From Metallyticus violacea (taxonomy: Eukaryota; Arthropoda; Insecta; Mantodea; Metallyticidae): a stretch of DNA of 64,000 nucleotides. Positions 37,761-49,700 of the stretch are shown here, in pieces; the first letter of the stretch is position 1, and each line of letters starts with the position of its first letter. The notes below the pieces were generated by a model, which worked only from the letters and a program-made list of their open reading frames with translations, was not told where the DNA came from and made no database searches. The stretch is taken from NCBI GenBank assembly GCA_030762175.1, contig CM060831.1, positions 79,639,001-79,703,000 of the forward strand, written 5' to 3'. The position numbers and the translations under genes are program-made.

Positions 37761-39004
37761 ACTGCCAAATAGAATAATATTTCATGTATATACTACTGCG
37801 CTGGAGCACTGTGCTGCTCTGATTTCTGTACACAGGAGCCAAGATGGCAAAATGAAGATGATCTTCATTTAAGAATACAACCGCCACTGTGCACAAATCA
37901 GAATGTGCTAGTATGTTGTATTTTTATTGTATTATCACATTTATGATCATATTTTATGCATGTACAAAGTCCTACTATATTGACAAAGCCAAAAGTTTGT
38001 ACAAATTCTTATGGTGAATATATCTGAATGTTTGTTTTCGGAATAGGTAAATAGAAATCATTTTGAGGATGTTGAATGAGGAAATGGACATGCCATCAGT
38101 TCCATACCAGCATCATGAGTTGCATTATAGGAAATGAGACTCATTTTCTGATAAAAGAGAATTTCACACAACTGATTTCTTCATCTTTTCTCTTTATTGA
38201 AATTATGAAGTTTTGTTACCAACCTGTGATTGGTCACTTAATGGTAATTAAAATGCAGATTAATTTAAAGCCTAAAAGTTTTTAAATTTTTTATTTTATA
38301 AGTCAGTCTTTTTTCCTGCATAAGCCAGCACAGTTTGAAGTTTATGCATTCCTGTATCTGTCCATAATTAGAATCTGCTTAAGATACTGTGTTAATTTGA
38401 ACATTTCTCTCATTGCATAACCAACTGCATAGGGGTTTATTTGGATTGACTGGAGGATTACTAGAACCAAAATGGATATCCTTACATTGAAAGTTATTCT
38501 TTATTTCAAAGTTCATTGTCCTCAAAATGAATTTTTTTTTTAATAGTCTATGTGTACCATTAGCCAAAACAATGATACCACCAACCTGTCAAGAATATTT
38601 TCCAGCTGTTTGTGCATTATTTTCTTGATATCCAAGAATTATATAGTGATCATATGATTTTCTTGTGTGAAAATGAGTAGAGTAGAGGGAGAAGATTAAT
38701 TAAATTAGCATTGCTACAAATCAAGGTTAACTCCACAATTTCCTAATTTTTATAGACTCCTACTGTTTTAGCATGTTCATAGGAAGTGATTTTAGGTATG
38801 TATAACATAAATGTAGTAATTTTATTTTCTGAAAATTAAAAAGCTATCCAGAAAAATAAATAAAACTGTACTGTGAGCAAAATACTCATGTGGAACTTTA
38901 TGTCTAATGACATTATGCTAGCCTTTGATCGTTGAGTACATTCCAGATAAAGCAAGGTGTTGGAGATCCTCAATGCTGTTATATCTTTTGCTTTGAATAG
39001 CAGT
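37761..39004. other. Unassigned intron sequence
   Basis: AT-rich TDO intron between two LINE tails. Nothing recognised. Confidence 0.35.
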
Positions 39005-39600
39005 AGTAGTCAGTAATCCTTTATTCATCCGTAAAGATCAAATACATGATATTAGATATGTCAGGGTATAGAATAGTACAGAACAAATAACAGTTTGAAA
39101 ATTAAAACTTACAGAAATTTCAAATTAGCATTTATAGTTTGTAGATAAGGATAATAGGTGTATTTATGTTTAATTTTAAATCTTAATTTATTTGAGTAGT
39201 AAGTGCCTCCAGATATGCTTCTACACTGTATAAACAATATTCAAGCAGTAAAGATTCCACACCAGCTTTAAATTTTTTTGTGCATCTAGTATCTAGCAAG
39301 ATTTGTGGCAGTTTGTTGTATAATTTAGTACAATTATATAATGGGTTGTGTTCATATAATGTAGTATTATGACTTATGCTGCTTAACTGATGCTTGTTTC
39401 TTGTGTTGTAATTGTGTTTGTCTTTGTTCAACTGGAATGTTGATAAATGCTTTTTAGTGTACATTAAGGCTTCAAATATATAAATGCAATTTTCAGTTTT
39501 CTTTTTACATGTAATTATTCTTAGTGCCCTTTTAAGCATTTTAAAAAAAAATATTTTATTTTTTACCCCAGAATATGATTCCATATGAAGCTATACTCAA
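39005..39600 (-). mobile_element. LINE C-terminal fragment L4 with 3' end
   Basis: The minus frame 39183-39584 encodes FFFKMLKRALRIITCKKKTE, NYNTRNKHQLSSISHNTTLY, YNCTKLYNKLPQILL and FKAGVESLLLEYCLYSVEAY. The conserved HNYNTRNK block and the FK-x-LLL-CYS-EYL ending mark the C terminus of a CR1/L2-like LINE. The 3' UTR ends near 39005 with GGATGAATAAAGGATTACTG. Confidence 0.82.
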
Positions 39601-40191
39601 TGGTGAACCCATATGCATCAACTACAACAAGATGATTCAGAAAATGTTTTGGATTGTGGCTAAAATGGTTTCTGAAGAGATAATCTTTCTCGCTTTTGTT
39701 CAACGTATCAACATTTGTGATAATCATTTGTAAATTCATTGTGAAGTGTGTGTGTGTTTTCTAATGCCACTCACTTACCCCATCAGGCATTGGAGTTGCA
39801 CACATGGAAAGAGGGCAGCAGCACAGTCCATTATGTAACATGTGCAGCAATAAATTGGCAGACTATATTACACTGATGACGATGATTATAATGATGAGAT
39901 GATGATGATGATGATGATTAAGTAATGATGGAATGAGTGACAGGGGAAACTGGAGTACCTGGAGAGTTATTAAAGAGAAAGTGATTAATATGATTGAGAT
40001 GAGTTAATGAGATGAAAAAATAAGTATAATGTTTAAATGTTAAGTGTAAATTTAAGAGAAATTCCTGTAAAAGCACTGGATACCAGTACACACCAGTGGC
40101 CAGGGGTATAGTAATGTAATAAATTAGGACACAATATCCTAAACTTAGGTATTCATTTTTTACACTAAACTCGACTTACATAAAAGTAAGA
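39601..40191. other. Intron sequence with GAT-rich simple repeat
   Basis: Holds a (GAT)n-rich tract at about 39874-39920. Otherwise nothing recognised. Confidence 0.4.
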
Positions 40192-40222
40192 CGCGTTTCG
40201 GGAGAATCTCTCCCATCTTCAG
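40192..40222 (-). ncRNA. Hammerhead-like PLE terminus motif (isolated)
   Basis: The minus strand reads CTGAAGAT, a GGGAG/CTCCC hairpin with a short loop, then CGAAACGCG. It resembles the conserved end motif of Penelope-like elements. No RT lies next to it, so it is probably a solitary terminal remnant. Confidence 0.35.
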
Positions 40223-40267
40223 TTGCTCAGTGAACCGCCGTTACTCGAAACCTTCATTTGGAAGGTT

Positions 40268-40955
40268 CAAGCAAAGAAAAAAGTGTGTTAACATAACAAA
40301 ACTGAATTCACACGAACAGAAATGATAAGTGCTAATAATTTTAGACTTTTACAGCTACTTATGCAAAAGTTTTGGGATGAAAACTTTCAACTTTGCTGTT
40401 TTAATAATATGGCGTACGCTGGTCTGCTAATCCCAGTCTCGAGTGCACATTTGCGGTGGGTACTCAAAACGTTCCAAAACCATTGCCGAGGACGCGGGGC
40501 TTGTTACTGTGCGAGGTCTCCCAGATCTGTCCTTGTGAACATCGCATACGGTACCACGAGTCTCAAATTTGTCTCGAATGCGAGCAATTGTTACTCGCGT
40601 TGGCGGTTCTGTTCTGTACACACATCTCCATTGTCTTTGAACTACAACAGCATTTTCGGTTTTCCAGCACCACTTCAAAATTGCTTTCCGCTGTTCAAAC
40701 GAAAATCTTTGCTCCATTTTGTCAGCATAACGTAATATGAGTTCACACTGTTTACAGAACATCATACGATAATCTTGGCTTCATTTATTCATTGTTGATT
40801 TACCTGTCAAGTAGCAATGCTATCATAATGAATGTGACTCACACTTGTTTACAGAACATCATACTATACATTACTGTTGTTTTTCGGTCCAACTTTGAAA
40901 TATATTAAATAGATATGTACTGTGAAAGTGTGTGTACATTTTTTCGTACCCTTGG
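40268..40955 (-). mobile_element. DUF4817 transposon copy with intact N-terminal domain
   Basis: The minus frame 40427-40765 starts near MEQRFSFEQRKAILKWCW and continues VYRTEPPTRVTIARIRDKFE and VHKDRSGRPRTVTSPAS. This is the DUF4817 N-terminal DNA-binding region of Tc1/mariner-type insect transposases. The left part matches the left end of the element at 14810, and the right end is near GTACCCTTGG before TATA. The catalytic domain has been deleted, as in the copy at 14810. Confidence 0.85.
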
Positions 40956-41339
40956 TATATGTATAGGAGCTTCCCATATATCTACGATAGGCCAAAATAG
41001 CCTCTTTAGATATATTGGTGTCATGAGGCTATCTGGGCTACCAGATTATTCATACATCATTGCCTGTAGAGAAGAGCACGTGCTACTAGGTGAGCAATGC
41101 TTGAAGCAACCGCGGGACTGGCCGGTAGTGCTATTTTGCTATGTAGGCGGAGGTGGGGAGCATATTTCCCCTCCGCTGCGCGAGGCTTCGATATGAGTTG
41201 AAATCTTGCGCAAGTAGCACGTGTTGGTTAGGCGACGCAATACAGTGTATTGAGTGAAATGGAGCAGCACAAGTATTCTGTTCTCCAAAGAGTATTCTCA
41301 TTACAGAAATTCATGACGTGCTTCAAGATAAGTTATCAC

Positions 41340-41565
41340 TAACAACATATAGCCCCCTCGTTCCCTCGATTTAACCCCCAGCGATTTTTATCTCTGGAGT
41401 GGTCATTAAAAGAGAAAGTGTATAAAACAAATCCACACACTTTAGATGAACTTAAAACTGACATTCGTCAAGAAATTGCTGCCATCAGGTGTCAGAAATG
41501 CTTGAACAACGAAGGGAGACAGTTCCAGCATCTCCTTAATATATGTGAGAATTTACTTTTCTCAT
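41340..41565 (+). pseudogene. DUF4817-type transposase C-terminal fragment
   Basis: PRSLDLTPSDFYLWSG (third catalytic Asp region) is read at 41350-41405. After a frameshift, VYKTNPHTLDELKTDIRQEI and AAIRCQKCLNNEGRQFQHLL follow. This is the missing 3' portion of a DUF4817-type transposase, in the opposite orientation to the N-terminal piece 600 bp away. Confidence 0.75.
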
Positions 41566-42044
41566 TAAGTGTTTATGTTATGTATGTTAAAAATAACTTA
41601 AGCGACAAACCGATTTACTGCGGACTTCCTGTCACCCGCACCGCCGACACAGCAGCCAGCCTCGCCGGCCGCCCGGCCGCTCGCCGCGAAACCGGTGCGC
41701 GAAGGATCATTCAACCCGTAACATGTGTATGTACATCTTGAAAGTCCGACAGGGAAATGCAGTACCTAGGTAATAACACAGAGTTACTCAAAATGTCTTA
41801 TGGTGTGTATCGCTGCCCAACTCAGTAGGTTCCTTATTATGAGTTCGCTATTACTTTACTATCGTACCTCCAGTATATAGAACAAAAGTAAATTTTGTGC
41901 CAAAGAGGTCTACAACCAGCACGGCGTATATTAAATCTTCTCATGTCCTCGTTTCAGCTGAATATAAGAGGAACATGTGCAACGAAATAGGGAATGAAAC
42001 CATGTTGTAATAAAGACAGAGAATGTCGGTCCGACCCTGTGAGT

Positions 42045-42076
<32 letters not shown>

Positions 42077-42285
42077 ACACCCCGCAAGATACATTATACC
42101 AAGACCGCAGGAATGTCTTTCGAGGTCTCACAGGTCTCTTTTGCTAAATACTGAGGTAATTCGAGCCGTTGAATCTGGCCCTATTAACTCTTTCTTATGA
42201 ATTCCATTTCAGAGTAAGGCAAAACCTTGGTTGTCTCATTTTTCAGGCACGCAGAAAAGGAAAAGTGTCACAACATTTGGCATAA
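41566..42285. other. Intron sequence with a GC-rich island and poly-T
   Basis: 41641-41700 is 49/60 G+C and CpG-rich. A poly-T run covers about 42049-42075. No gene was recognised. Confidence 0.5.
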
Positions 42286-42438
42286 GAAAGGAAACGTCCC
42301 AGTTTAGGGTCATTTATGATGAGTGAGGAAACCTGGAAAAAACCTGAGTCAAGGAGCACGGTTCTGGCGGGATTCGAATCCCAGACCTCTAGCTCACAAG
42401 TACGCGCCTTAACGACTTCTTCGGCCACCCGTGATGGT
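42286..42438 (-). mobile_element. SINE-A copy 3, 3' truncated
   Basis: Head region at the right (GGATTCGAATCCCAGACC box B, GGCCACCCGTG) and only the first half of the body. The 3' end is missing. Confidence 0.82.
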
Positions 42439-42732
42439 GAAATGGAACATGAAGAGTTTAGGCTTTCTCCCTACCATGTCTTTAAAACTGGCAAGGGAGA
42501 GGTCGCCGACCGAAACACAACTTTCAAAGCAGTGGAAGCAGAAGAACATGTACAAGACAATAGACAATGTAAAACGAGAGGATTAGGTGAGACCTGCACA
42601 GCAGTTTCAGAGGGAAGGAATGATGTTGATAATCAACTTGAGAGACGAAAGTGACAACTCCGAGGATAGCGAAGACGAAGAGGACTCCCCTGAATTCCCT
42701 AATGTACTACACAGTCCAGCGGGATAGATACC
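42439..42732. other. Unassigned stretch between two SINE-A copies
   Basis: In different frames it encodes an acidic run DNSEDSEDEEDSPEF near 42655-42705. This could be a fragment of a transposase N terminus, but no family can be named. Confidence 0.3.
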
Positions 42733-42988
42733 ACCGCCTAAAGGTGCGGATTCGTGAGCGGGAGGTCTGGACTTCGAATCCCGCCAGGAACGTCTTCTCT
42801 GACTGAGGTTTTTTCCAGGTTTTCATCAATCCTCATAAATGACAAATGACGGGGAGGTACCCTAAACTTAGGCCTGGAACGTTTCCTTCCTTAAAAAATC
42901 CTTTCCCAACTTATCATTTCATTTCGTATATGATCAGTGTCCACCGCCTGTGATGCCTCAATAGTAAAAACGGGCGTTAAACATAATT
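42733..42988 (+). mobile_element. SINE-A copy 4, head deleted
   Basis: Box B (CTTCGAATCCCGCCAGGA), the body and the 3' end AAACGGGCGTTAAACATA are present. About 20 bp of the head including box A are missing between ACCGCC and AAGGTGCGG. Confidence 0.85.
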
Positions 42989-44320
42989 CGTACTTCAGTC
43001 CGCTCTCATTTTCCCAGCAACAAACACCACGTTGCGATATATGGTGAAGGTAGTTAGATGGAAAGAAATGGGCCTAGTTAAGGACTCCCCCCATTACAGA
43101 AGATGGTTCTGCTTTCCAGCATATTGTACTGAGATATCGCAATTTGGTAATCTTTAGCTTTCTGTACTGGCGAATAAGTAAACGGTCAACGCTAAATGTG
43201 CCATAGCTCGACTGGGTTTCCATGCTATAACGGCGCTTGAGAGTGATAATTTGTGGACTATATTATGATAACTAGAGGAAACTACTTACTTGCACATCCT
43301 AAACAGTAATTGTTTTACAATTAGTTTCAGCAAGACATGCATTACATACGCAAAGGCATTAAATAAATATGATATATTTGTCCAATGATAATATTAAATA
43401 ATATCTACTCACAATAGTATGAAATTTATGCTGTACATTATCTACATTATTTTTATTCAAATTAACCCTATCAGTACTTGAGATATTATTTTTCTTCCTC
43501 CAGGTCAATTCCTCCTTTTTAATTATGAATCAATTATTGTCATCTTCAAGATCTGAACTGTGTACTGCCTTTCTACTTCAGCCTTATTTTAAATGCCTAT
43601 TTATAAAGTAGCGATTTAATATTTAAAAGCTGATTGTTAAAGCAACACTTTAATAATAAGGGTGAATATATTTTTTCTTCAAAAACGAACAAATAAAGTT
43701 TTTTCGCTTAAATAGTTTGAAATTTATAAATCGAAAAATTTAACGAGTTTCATTATACCACGATTTGTAATTAATTCTATTACTGACAATCACCGTGTAA
43801 CACATTTGAGCATTTTCCCTTTGTAATAAAAGCAGGCTATTTATAATAAATTCGTATGCTCCGAATTTGAATAGGAAATTCAAAATATTCAAATACCTCT
43901 CAGGCAACCACATTGGATTTTTTAAATTTATTTTTTGTACAATAGTTGCGTGTATTCATTATTTCACTTCATAAAGAAAAAATCCACTGAAACCAGCATT
44001 CGAAAGGGTTTATTTTAATTTAAATTTATGCATAAAACATAATCATAACAACATACAGTTTTGGCGATAAAATAAAGTGCTATAATATGTATTAATTAAA
44101 AAAAAAGCATCAACATAGGAACCAAGATTATTAGGAAACAACTTTTCTGTATATGATTCTCCATTGGAGATATTTACTATGAAATAATTCTTCGTGCACT
44201 ACACCCACCTCTCCAAGGTTTGGCGAAAGAAAATTAAGGTGAGAATGAGTGCAAAGGATTTTAATAATCACGTTATACGTTCCAACTAGTTTTCACAGTC
44301 TTGATACAGTTATCAACATA
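42989..44320. other. Unassigned intron sequence
   Basis: AT-rich TDO intron. Nothing recognised. Confidence 0.35.
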
Positions 44321-45872
44321 CGACAGTAGATCCATAACTTTCCGGCCTCGCCTTCATAAAAGCCTTATCTGGTGTCATACCTTATCTGCTCAGTAAATAA
44401 TTGCATATGTAACTTCCGCTCCGCTGCGTTCGGTTGTTCAGAGATAGTTGCATAAAGAAGGCAATGTGCAGAATTTGTGACATGTTCAAAATGGAGTTTC
44501 GTGCTGTTTTTAAGTTCTTCACAAAAGAACGACTTACTCCAAATGAAATTAAACAGCGATTGGACGTGTATATGGGGAAGCATCCCCCTCATATTGTACC
44601 GTAAAGAATGGGCCAAACTTTTTCCAATGGATTGAGAAAGCATTGAAGACGAAGAGCTTGCATGTCGGCCCTTGGCGGTGCTCACTCCTGAAAACATCGC
44701 TCTTGTGGAAGAAGAAATTATGGAAGACTGGTGACTCAAGTTACAGAAATAGCAGCAAGGGAGGACCTTTCTAAAACAACAGTCCTTCGAATTATTCATG
44801 AACATTTAAACATGAATAAGGTTAGTGCAAGATGGGTGTCTAGACTTCTTTCCTCATTCCAAAAGCAGTAACGAGTCATCTGTTATTAGGCATTTTTGAG
44901 GTTCTGCCGTGGCAACGCGGGGGAAATTCTGCAAACCATTGTCACAGGAGATGAAACTATGTTCCTCTACTATGATCCCTTGTCAATGGAGTGGCGTAAA
45001 CCTGGCGAAGCACCGTCTCTAAAGGCCAAGGTCACTCAGTCAACCAAGAGGAACATGGTCACAATCTTTCGGCACTGTGAAGGAATACTCTTCATTAACT
45101 TCAAGGAGAGGAACACCACAGTAAATACCGCCATGGGTGGCCGAGGTCGTTAAGGCACGGACTCGAGAGTGGGTGGTCTGCGGTTCGAATCCCGCCAGGA
45201 CGTCCTCTCATGACTAGGTTTTTTTTTCAGATTTTCCTCAGTCTTCATAACCGGCAAATGCCGCGGAGGTACCTAAACTTAGACCTGGAACGCTTCCTTC
45301 CTTAAAAAAAAACATCCTTTCCCAATATATCATTTAATTTCATATATCATCAGTGTCCACCGCCTGTGGTGCCTCAGTAGTAAAAACGGGCGTTAAACAC
45401 TACTCAAAATCCACAGTAAATGGGGAGTACTATGTGGGCCTACTTCACAGACTACGTGCTTCCAGCAAAGAGAAAAGGCGAGGAAAGCTGAATGGAAAGT
45501 GCGACTTCTTCACGCCAACAGCTGTGCACACAGCTCTTGTTGCTAAGGAAACTGGGAAGAAATGTGACTTCAAGGAGATCGACCATCCCCCCTACAGCCC
45601 AGATCTAGCTCCCAGGAATTATTTCTCCTTCTCAAAACTCAAGAAGGACCTTCGAGGAAGGAAATTTAAGTGTGACGAAGAAGTGATGGGTGCTGTTTAT
45701 GCTCATTTTGCAGAAAAGCCTTCTGACTATTTTGGGGGTAGGTTGAAATGTTAATTCAAATATGGCAGAAGTGTATTGTAATAAAGGATAACTATTTTGA
45801 AAAGTGAAATATACTGTTTGTCTTTATCATACCTAGAAAATGGTTAGGCAGGAAACTTATGGACCTATCAGT
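44321..45872 (+). mobile_element. Mariner A copy 3, with nested SINE-A
   Basis: Begins after TA with CGACAGTAGATCCATAACTT and ends near ATGGACCTATC. The transposase pieces are QTIVTGDETMFLYYDPLS (first catalytic Asp) at 44935-44985, GILFINFKERNTT, and (after the SINE) STVNGEYYVGLLHRLRASSK. IDHPPYSPDLAPRNYFSF follows, where the third Asp has become Asn, and HFAEKPSDYFGGRLKC-stop ends it. The HDN block around the second Asp is lost. Without the SINE it would be about 1.27 kb, near full length. Confidence 0.9.
45127..45410 (+). mobile_element. SINE-A copy 5
   Basis: A 284-bp copy with head GGTGGCCGAGGTCGTTAAGG, box B GGTTCGAATCC and end GGGCGTTAAACACTACTC. It is flanked by an 11-bp duplication CCACAGTAAAT (45116-45126 and 45411-45421) inside mariner A copy 3. 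Confidence 0.94.
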
Positions 45873-46949
45873 TCAAAAATACTAGGAATTTTTGAACGCA
45901 CGTCAGTCACAATTTCTTCCATTATGTGTGAATTTGAATGTTCTCCTTAATTGTCCCTGCATTAAACTTGGGATTCTTATTTCTCAAGTGCTCAATCTTA
46001 TTTGTCCATTTATTTAATAACGTATTTTTATTTAACTTTGTTTATATGGGGAGGTGCTCAAGAAATTTTGTGAAAATTAGCAAATGGATGTAATCTCACA
46101 CTTCTTTCACCAGAAACTATGTCTCAAAGACCACTTTTTCACTCGGCAATATTTAAGTTGTTCCGCGAGTTCCACTTACACAAAACAAAAGACAAACAAC
46201 CAAAAACTGGTAAATCCTGACTGCATTCCAGTTAAAAGTCTAGTGACTAGGGCTCGGTTTTATATAACCTACAAACTTTAGAAATATTGTCACGTTACAT
46301 TACGTATCCGGCTACCCAGCGACTCTCGCGACCCCTTTATTCCTTTGTCTACAAATGTTACGTTAGTGACATAGCAGACATAGCCCTATGGGGTTTCACT
46401 ACCTAAATAAGAAGTATTAGATTGGCAATGCTTATTTTAAAATCAAGATTCTTATTACCACACTACCAATGATGTAGCATTTATTAATCTTCCAGGTTAT
46501 CAACTTCTATATACCTGATCTTCAAGCTATACATGCTTCTGGGTGGGGGAAAGAGATGACACACGGTACGTCATATCTGTTCGCTGATCTATTCCCAACT
46601 AATTCTTTCCTAGTATTCCCCACAACCAGCTACATAGGTGGGGGCAATGCAATTATTAAAGCTAATATTTGCTTCAGGAAATTTCAACAATCAACCGCCA
46701 CCAACAGCCATTTTTCTTTTCGCAAATAATTAACGAAAGCATTATAATAATCTAAACAATGTATATACATTTATGCTCTAAAGTTAGGAAAAAATGATTT
46801 CAAGATATTCTAAGGTTGTATATGGCGGGATATCCCCGACTCAGATCCCGAGCAGTCATTATTTACATTTAATTTAAGGCATCTACTTCATATATGTTCA
46901 CATATATTTATATCTATCAGTGATTTTGCAATGTATGTTTCTTGTTTAT
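45873..46949. other. Unassigned intron sequence
   Basis: AT-rich TDO intron. Nothing recognised. Confidence 0.35.
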
Positions 46950-47820
46950 CTTGTTATGTCTCTCAAGGCGGCCTGCTTGTATGTCGTAAAAGGTTTATTG
47001 CTCTCCATATAAACACAAGAGCACTTTTCTTGTTGACGGGATCAGACTTTTTGTGTGCGTGTTAAGGAGATAAAGAAGCTTTCGAGAATAACAAAAATGT
47101 ACCGCTAGAGCAGTCATTTTAAGGACACGAGGGCGACTTTATTGTGCAACAGGTCAATAACTTTTTCACCCACATAACCTGATCGTTTTACAATAAAACA
47201 TGCACGATATAGACGCCCAAAAGTTACCAATAGCGAATCATGAAAGATATAAAAGTAGGCAAATAGGGCCAATAGCAAGCCTTGACCAATATAAAGTCTT
47301 GTAAGATTAAAAACAATGTCTCGATCGACGGACAAGAATAATAAAACTTATCGGAGTTCGAAGATCTGCATCAGTTCACTTCAGACCAAATCAGACGAGA
47401 TCACCAGTTCAAGTTAGCTCAGTGTGATAGACAGTAGTATTATCGGTGAACAACAGGCTGTAGGAATGAGCAGTATCAGTAGCAAGCAGTGCTGAGGTTA
47501 GAAGCCGATAAGTCAGGTCAGCAGTCAGTGATCGGACTAAGCAATATCATCACATGAGGGATCAAAGAATTTCACAGCTGATCTAATAAACTTTGCTGTC
47601 GGAAACCGGATTTCATTTGACGCGGGAGGTGAATGGTGACTATGTCAGTGTCAAGTTCGAGCGAAATTCATAAATACTCTCTCAATCCACAAAAGACATT
47701 GTACTCCGTGAATTTCTGTGATGAGAACAAATGAACAACATCAATAAATCTGAACTTCGGAGTAATCTTTTATAGTGCTCTTTTCTCCAACCACCATTTC
47801 CCCCCAGGCAAGCCATCGTT
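46950..47820 (+). other. Possible solo LTR-like segment
   Basis: Less AT-rich than its surroundings and without coding potential. It has a TATAAAAG at about 47248, and AATAAA-containing stretches near 47587 and 47738, before a C-rich end near 47812. This U3-R-U5-like layout suggests an LTR, but no terminal TG/CA pair or target duplication could be fixed. Confidence 0.22.
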
Positions 47821-47842
47821 GAAAACATCCAGCAACAATGTG

Positions 47843-48680
47843 CGAGGGTAGGTCCATAAGTTCCCGGCTTAGCCGATAAGGATTATCGCCTTCACAAAAT
47901 CCTTATCTCGTGTCATACTTATCTGTTAAGTAAATAATTGTAGCTGTAACTGTGTTCAGTTGTTCAGATATAGTTGCATAAAGAAGGCTATGTGTAGAAG
48001 ATTGTGACATGTTCAAAGTGGAGTATCGACCTGTTATTAAGTTCTTCACAAAACAAGAACATACTCCAAAAGAAGCACCCCCTCATATTCTACCGTAAGA
48101 GAATGGGTCAAACTTTTTCGAATGGGTCGAGAAAGCATTGAAGACGAAGAGCGTGCAAGTCGGCCCTTGGAGGTGCTCACTCCTGAAAACATCGCTCGCT
48201 CTTGTGGAAGGAGAAATTATGGAAGACCGGTGGCTCAAAGTTGCTGAAATAGCAGCAAGGTTGGGTCTTTCTAAAACAACAGTCCTTCGAATTATTCATG
48301 AACATCTAAACATGAATAAGGTTAGCGCAAGATGGGTGCCTAGACTTTTTAATCTCAGTCCAAAAGCAGCAAGTCATCTGTTGTCGGGTATTTTTGGAGA
48401 TCTACCGTAGAAACGAGAGAGAAGTTCTGCAAACCATTGTTACAGGAGATGAAATTATGATCCTCTACTATGATCCCTTGTCCAAAAGAGAATCAATGTA
48501 GTGGCGTAAACCTGGCGAAGCATCGCCTCTAAAGGTCAAGGTCACTCAGTCAACCAAGAAGATCATGGCTACATTTTTTTGGGACTGTGAAGGAATACTC
48601 TTCGTTGACTTCAAGGATAGGAATACCACAGTAAATGGGGAGTACTATGCTGGCCTACTGCATAAACTACATGCTTCCAC
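47843..48680 (+). mobile_element. Mariner A copy 4, 3' truncated
   Basis: The left end is CGAGGGTAGGTCCATAAGTT, close to the best form of this terminus. It keeps the N-terminal region with MEDRWLKVAEIAARLGLSKT and IIHEHLNMNKVSARWVPRLF, and in other frames IVTGDEIM-like and NGEYYAGLL-like text. It stops abruptly at about 48680, where the degenerate tandem array starts. Confidence 0.85.
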
Positions 48681-48699
48681 AATGAAATTCGGCGAATAA

Positions 48700-49700
48700 C
48701 CGTCAATTAACAAACGATTCGTCGATTTCATTAACCAACAAAATTGGACAGTTTGGGAGTCGGGGTCAACCGAAAGGAAATATTTTTTAAAAAAATTGAA
48801 AAAAATCGCTCTGGGGGCCGCAATGTTTGATTTATCTTAACGAAACTCGGAATAGTTCTTTAAAATAAACTATAAAAATAGTTTTCGAAAATCAGGGCAA
48901 TCGGGTTATTAGGAGTGTGGTATACCTGAAAAACGAGTGGTGGAGGGGAGTTCAACGGAATTTAAAATTCACTCAACCGGTCACAATTTTAAGTTTCTTT
49001 TTTAAAGGAAACTCGGTATATGCCATTGATAAACAAATTAACAAAACATTTTCTGAAAATGAATGAAATAGGACTATTAGAACTTGGGGGGGGGGCGTTA
49101 CCCAAACCAAAATCACATTTCGCAACGAAACTCCATATATAGCATTTAAATAAAATTAGCAAAATAGTTTTTGAAAATGAGGGAAATGGAGACATTAGTA
49201 GTGGGAGTTTACCGTAAACCCTAATTTAAAAATCACTCTAGCAGTACCATATTTATTTTTTCACAACTAAACTCGACATGTACCATTTAAATAAGAAAAT
49301 AGTTTCTGAAAATCATCATATTATTGGAAGGGGGGTTTGCCTATAAAACGAGTGTGGGTTTAAGCTAAATTTAAAAATCGTAACGGCCACAATGTTAAAT
49401 GTCTTTGGAGGAAACTTGATATATGCCATTAAAATAAAATAAAAAAAAAATAGTTTTTGAAAATCGGGGAAATCGAACTATGAACAGGGAGTACCGAAAA
49501 TTAAAAATCGCTTTAACAGCTTTAATGTTTGCTTTTTCGGTCAAGCGCTAATATTTGTTTCTTCTCAATAAAATTCGGTATATAGCATTTAATAAAATAA
49601 GAAAAATAGTTTCCGAAAATTAGGGGAAAATTAGGGATCATTAGAAGAAGGGGAGGCCCTGAAAACCGAAGTTTAAAAAGCTCTCATGCGTTTAATTTTC
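48700..49700. repeat. Degenerate tandem array, about 125-165 bp units
   Basis: The landmark AAAATAGTTTTTGAAAAT(C/G)(A/G)GGG-like block recurs about six times (near 48872, 49036, 49160, 49294, 49446, 49600). Each is preceded by AACTCGGTATATGCCATT-like and followed by a GGG-rich, then AAAAATCGCTCT-like segment. Units have diverged strongly. No protein frame was recognised. Confidence 0.82.

Noticed and set aside
44365..44805. 146-codon minus-strand frame
   Set aside because: It is antisense to the mariner A transposase on the plus strand and has no independent support.
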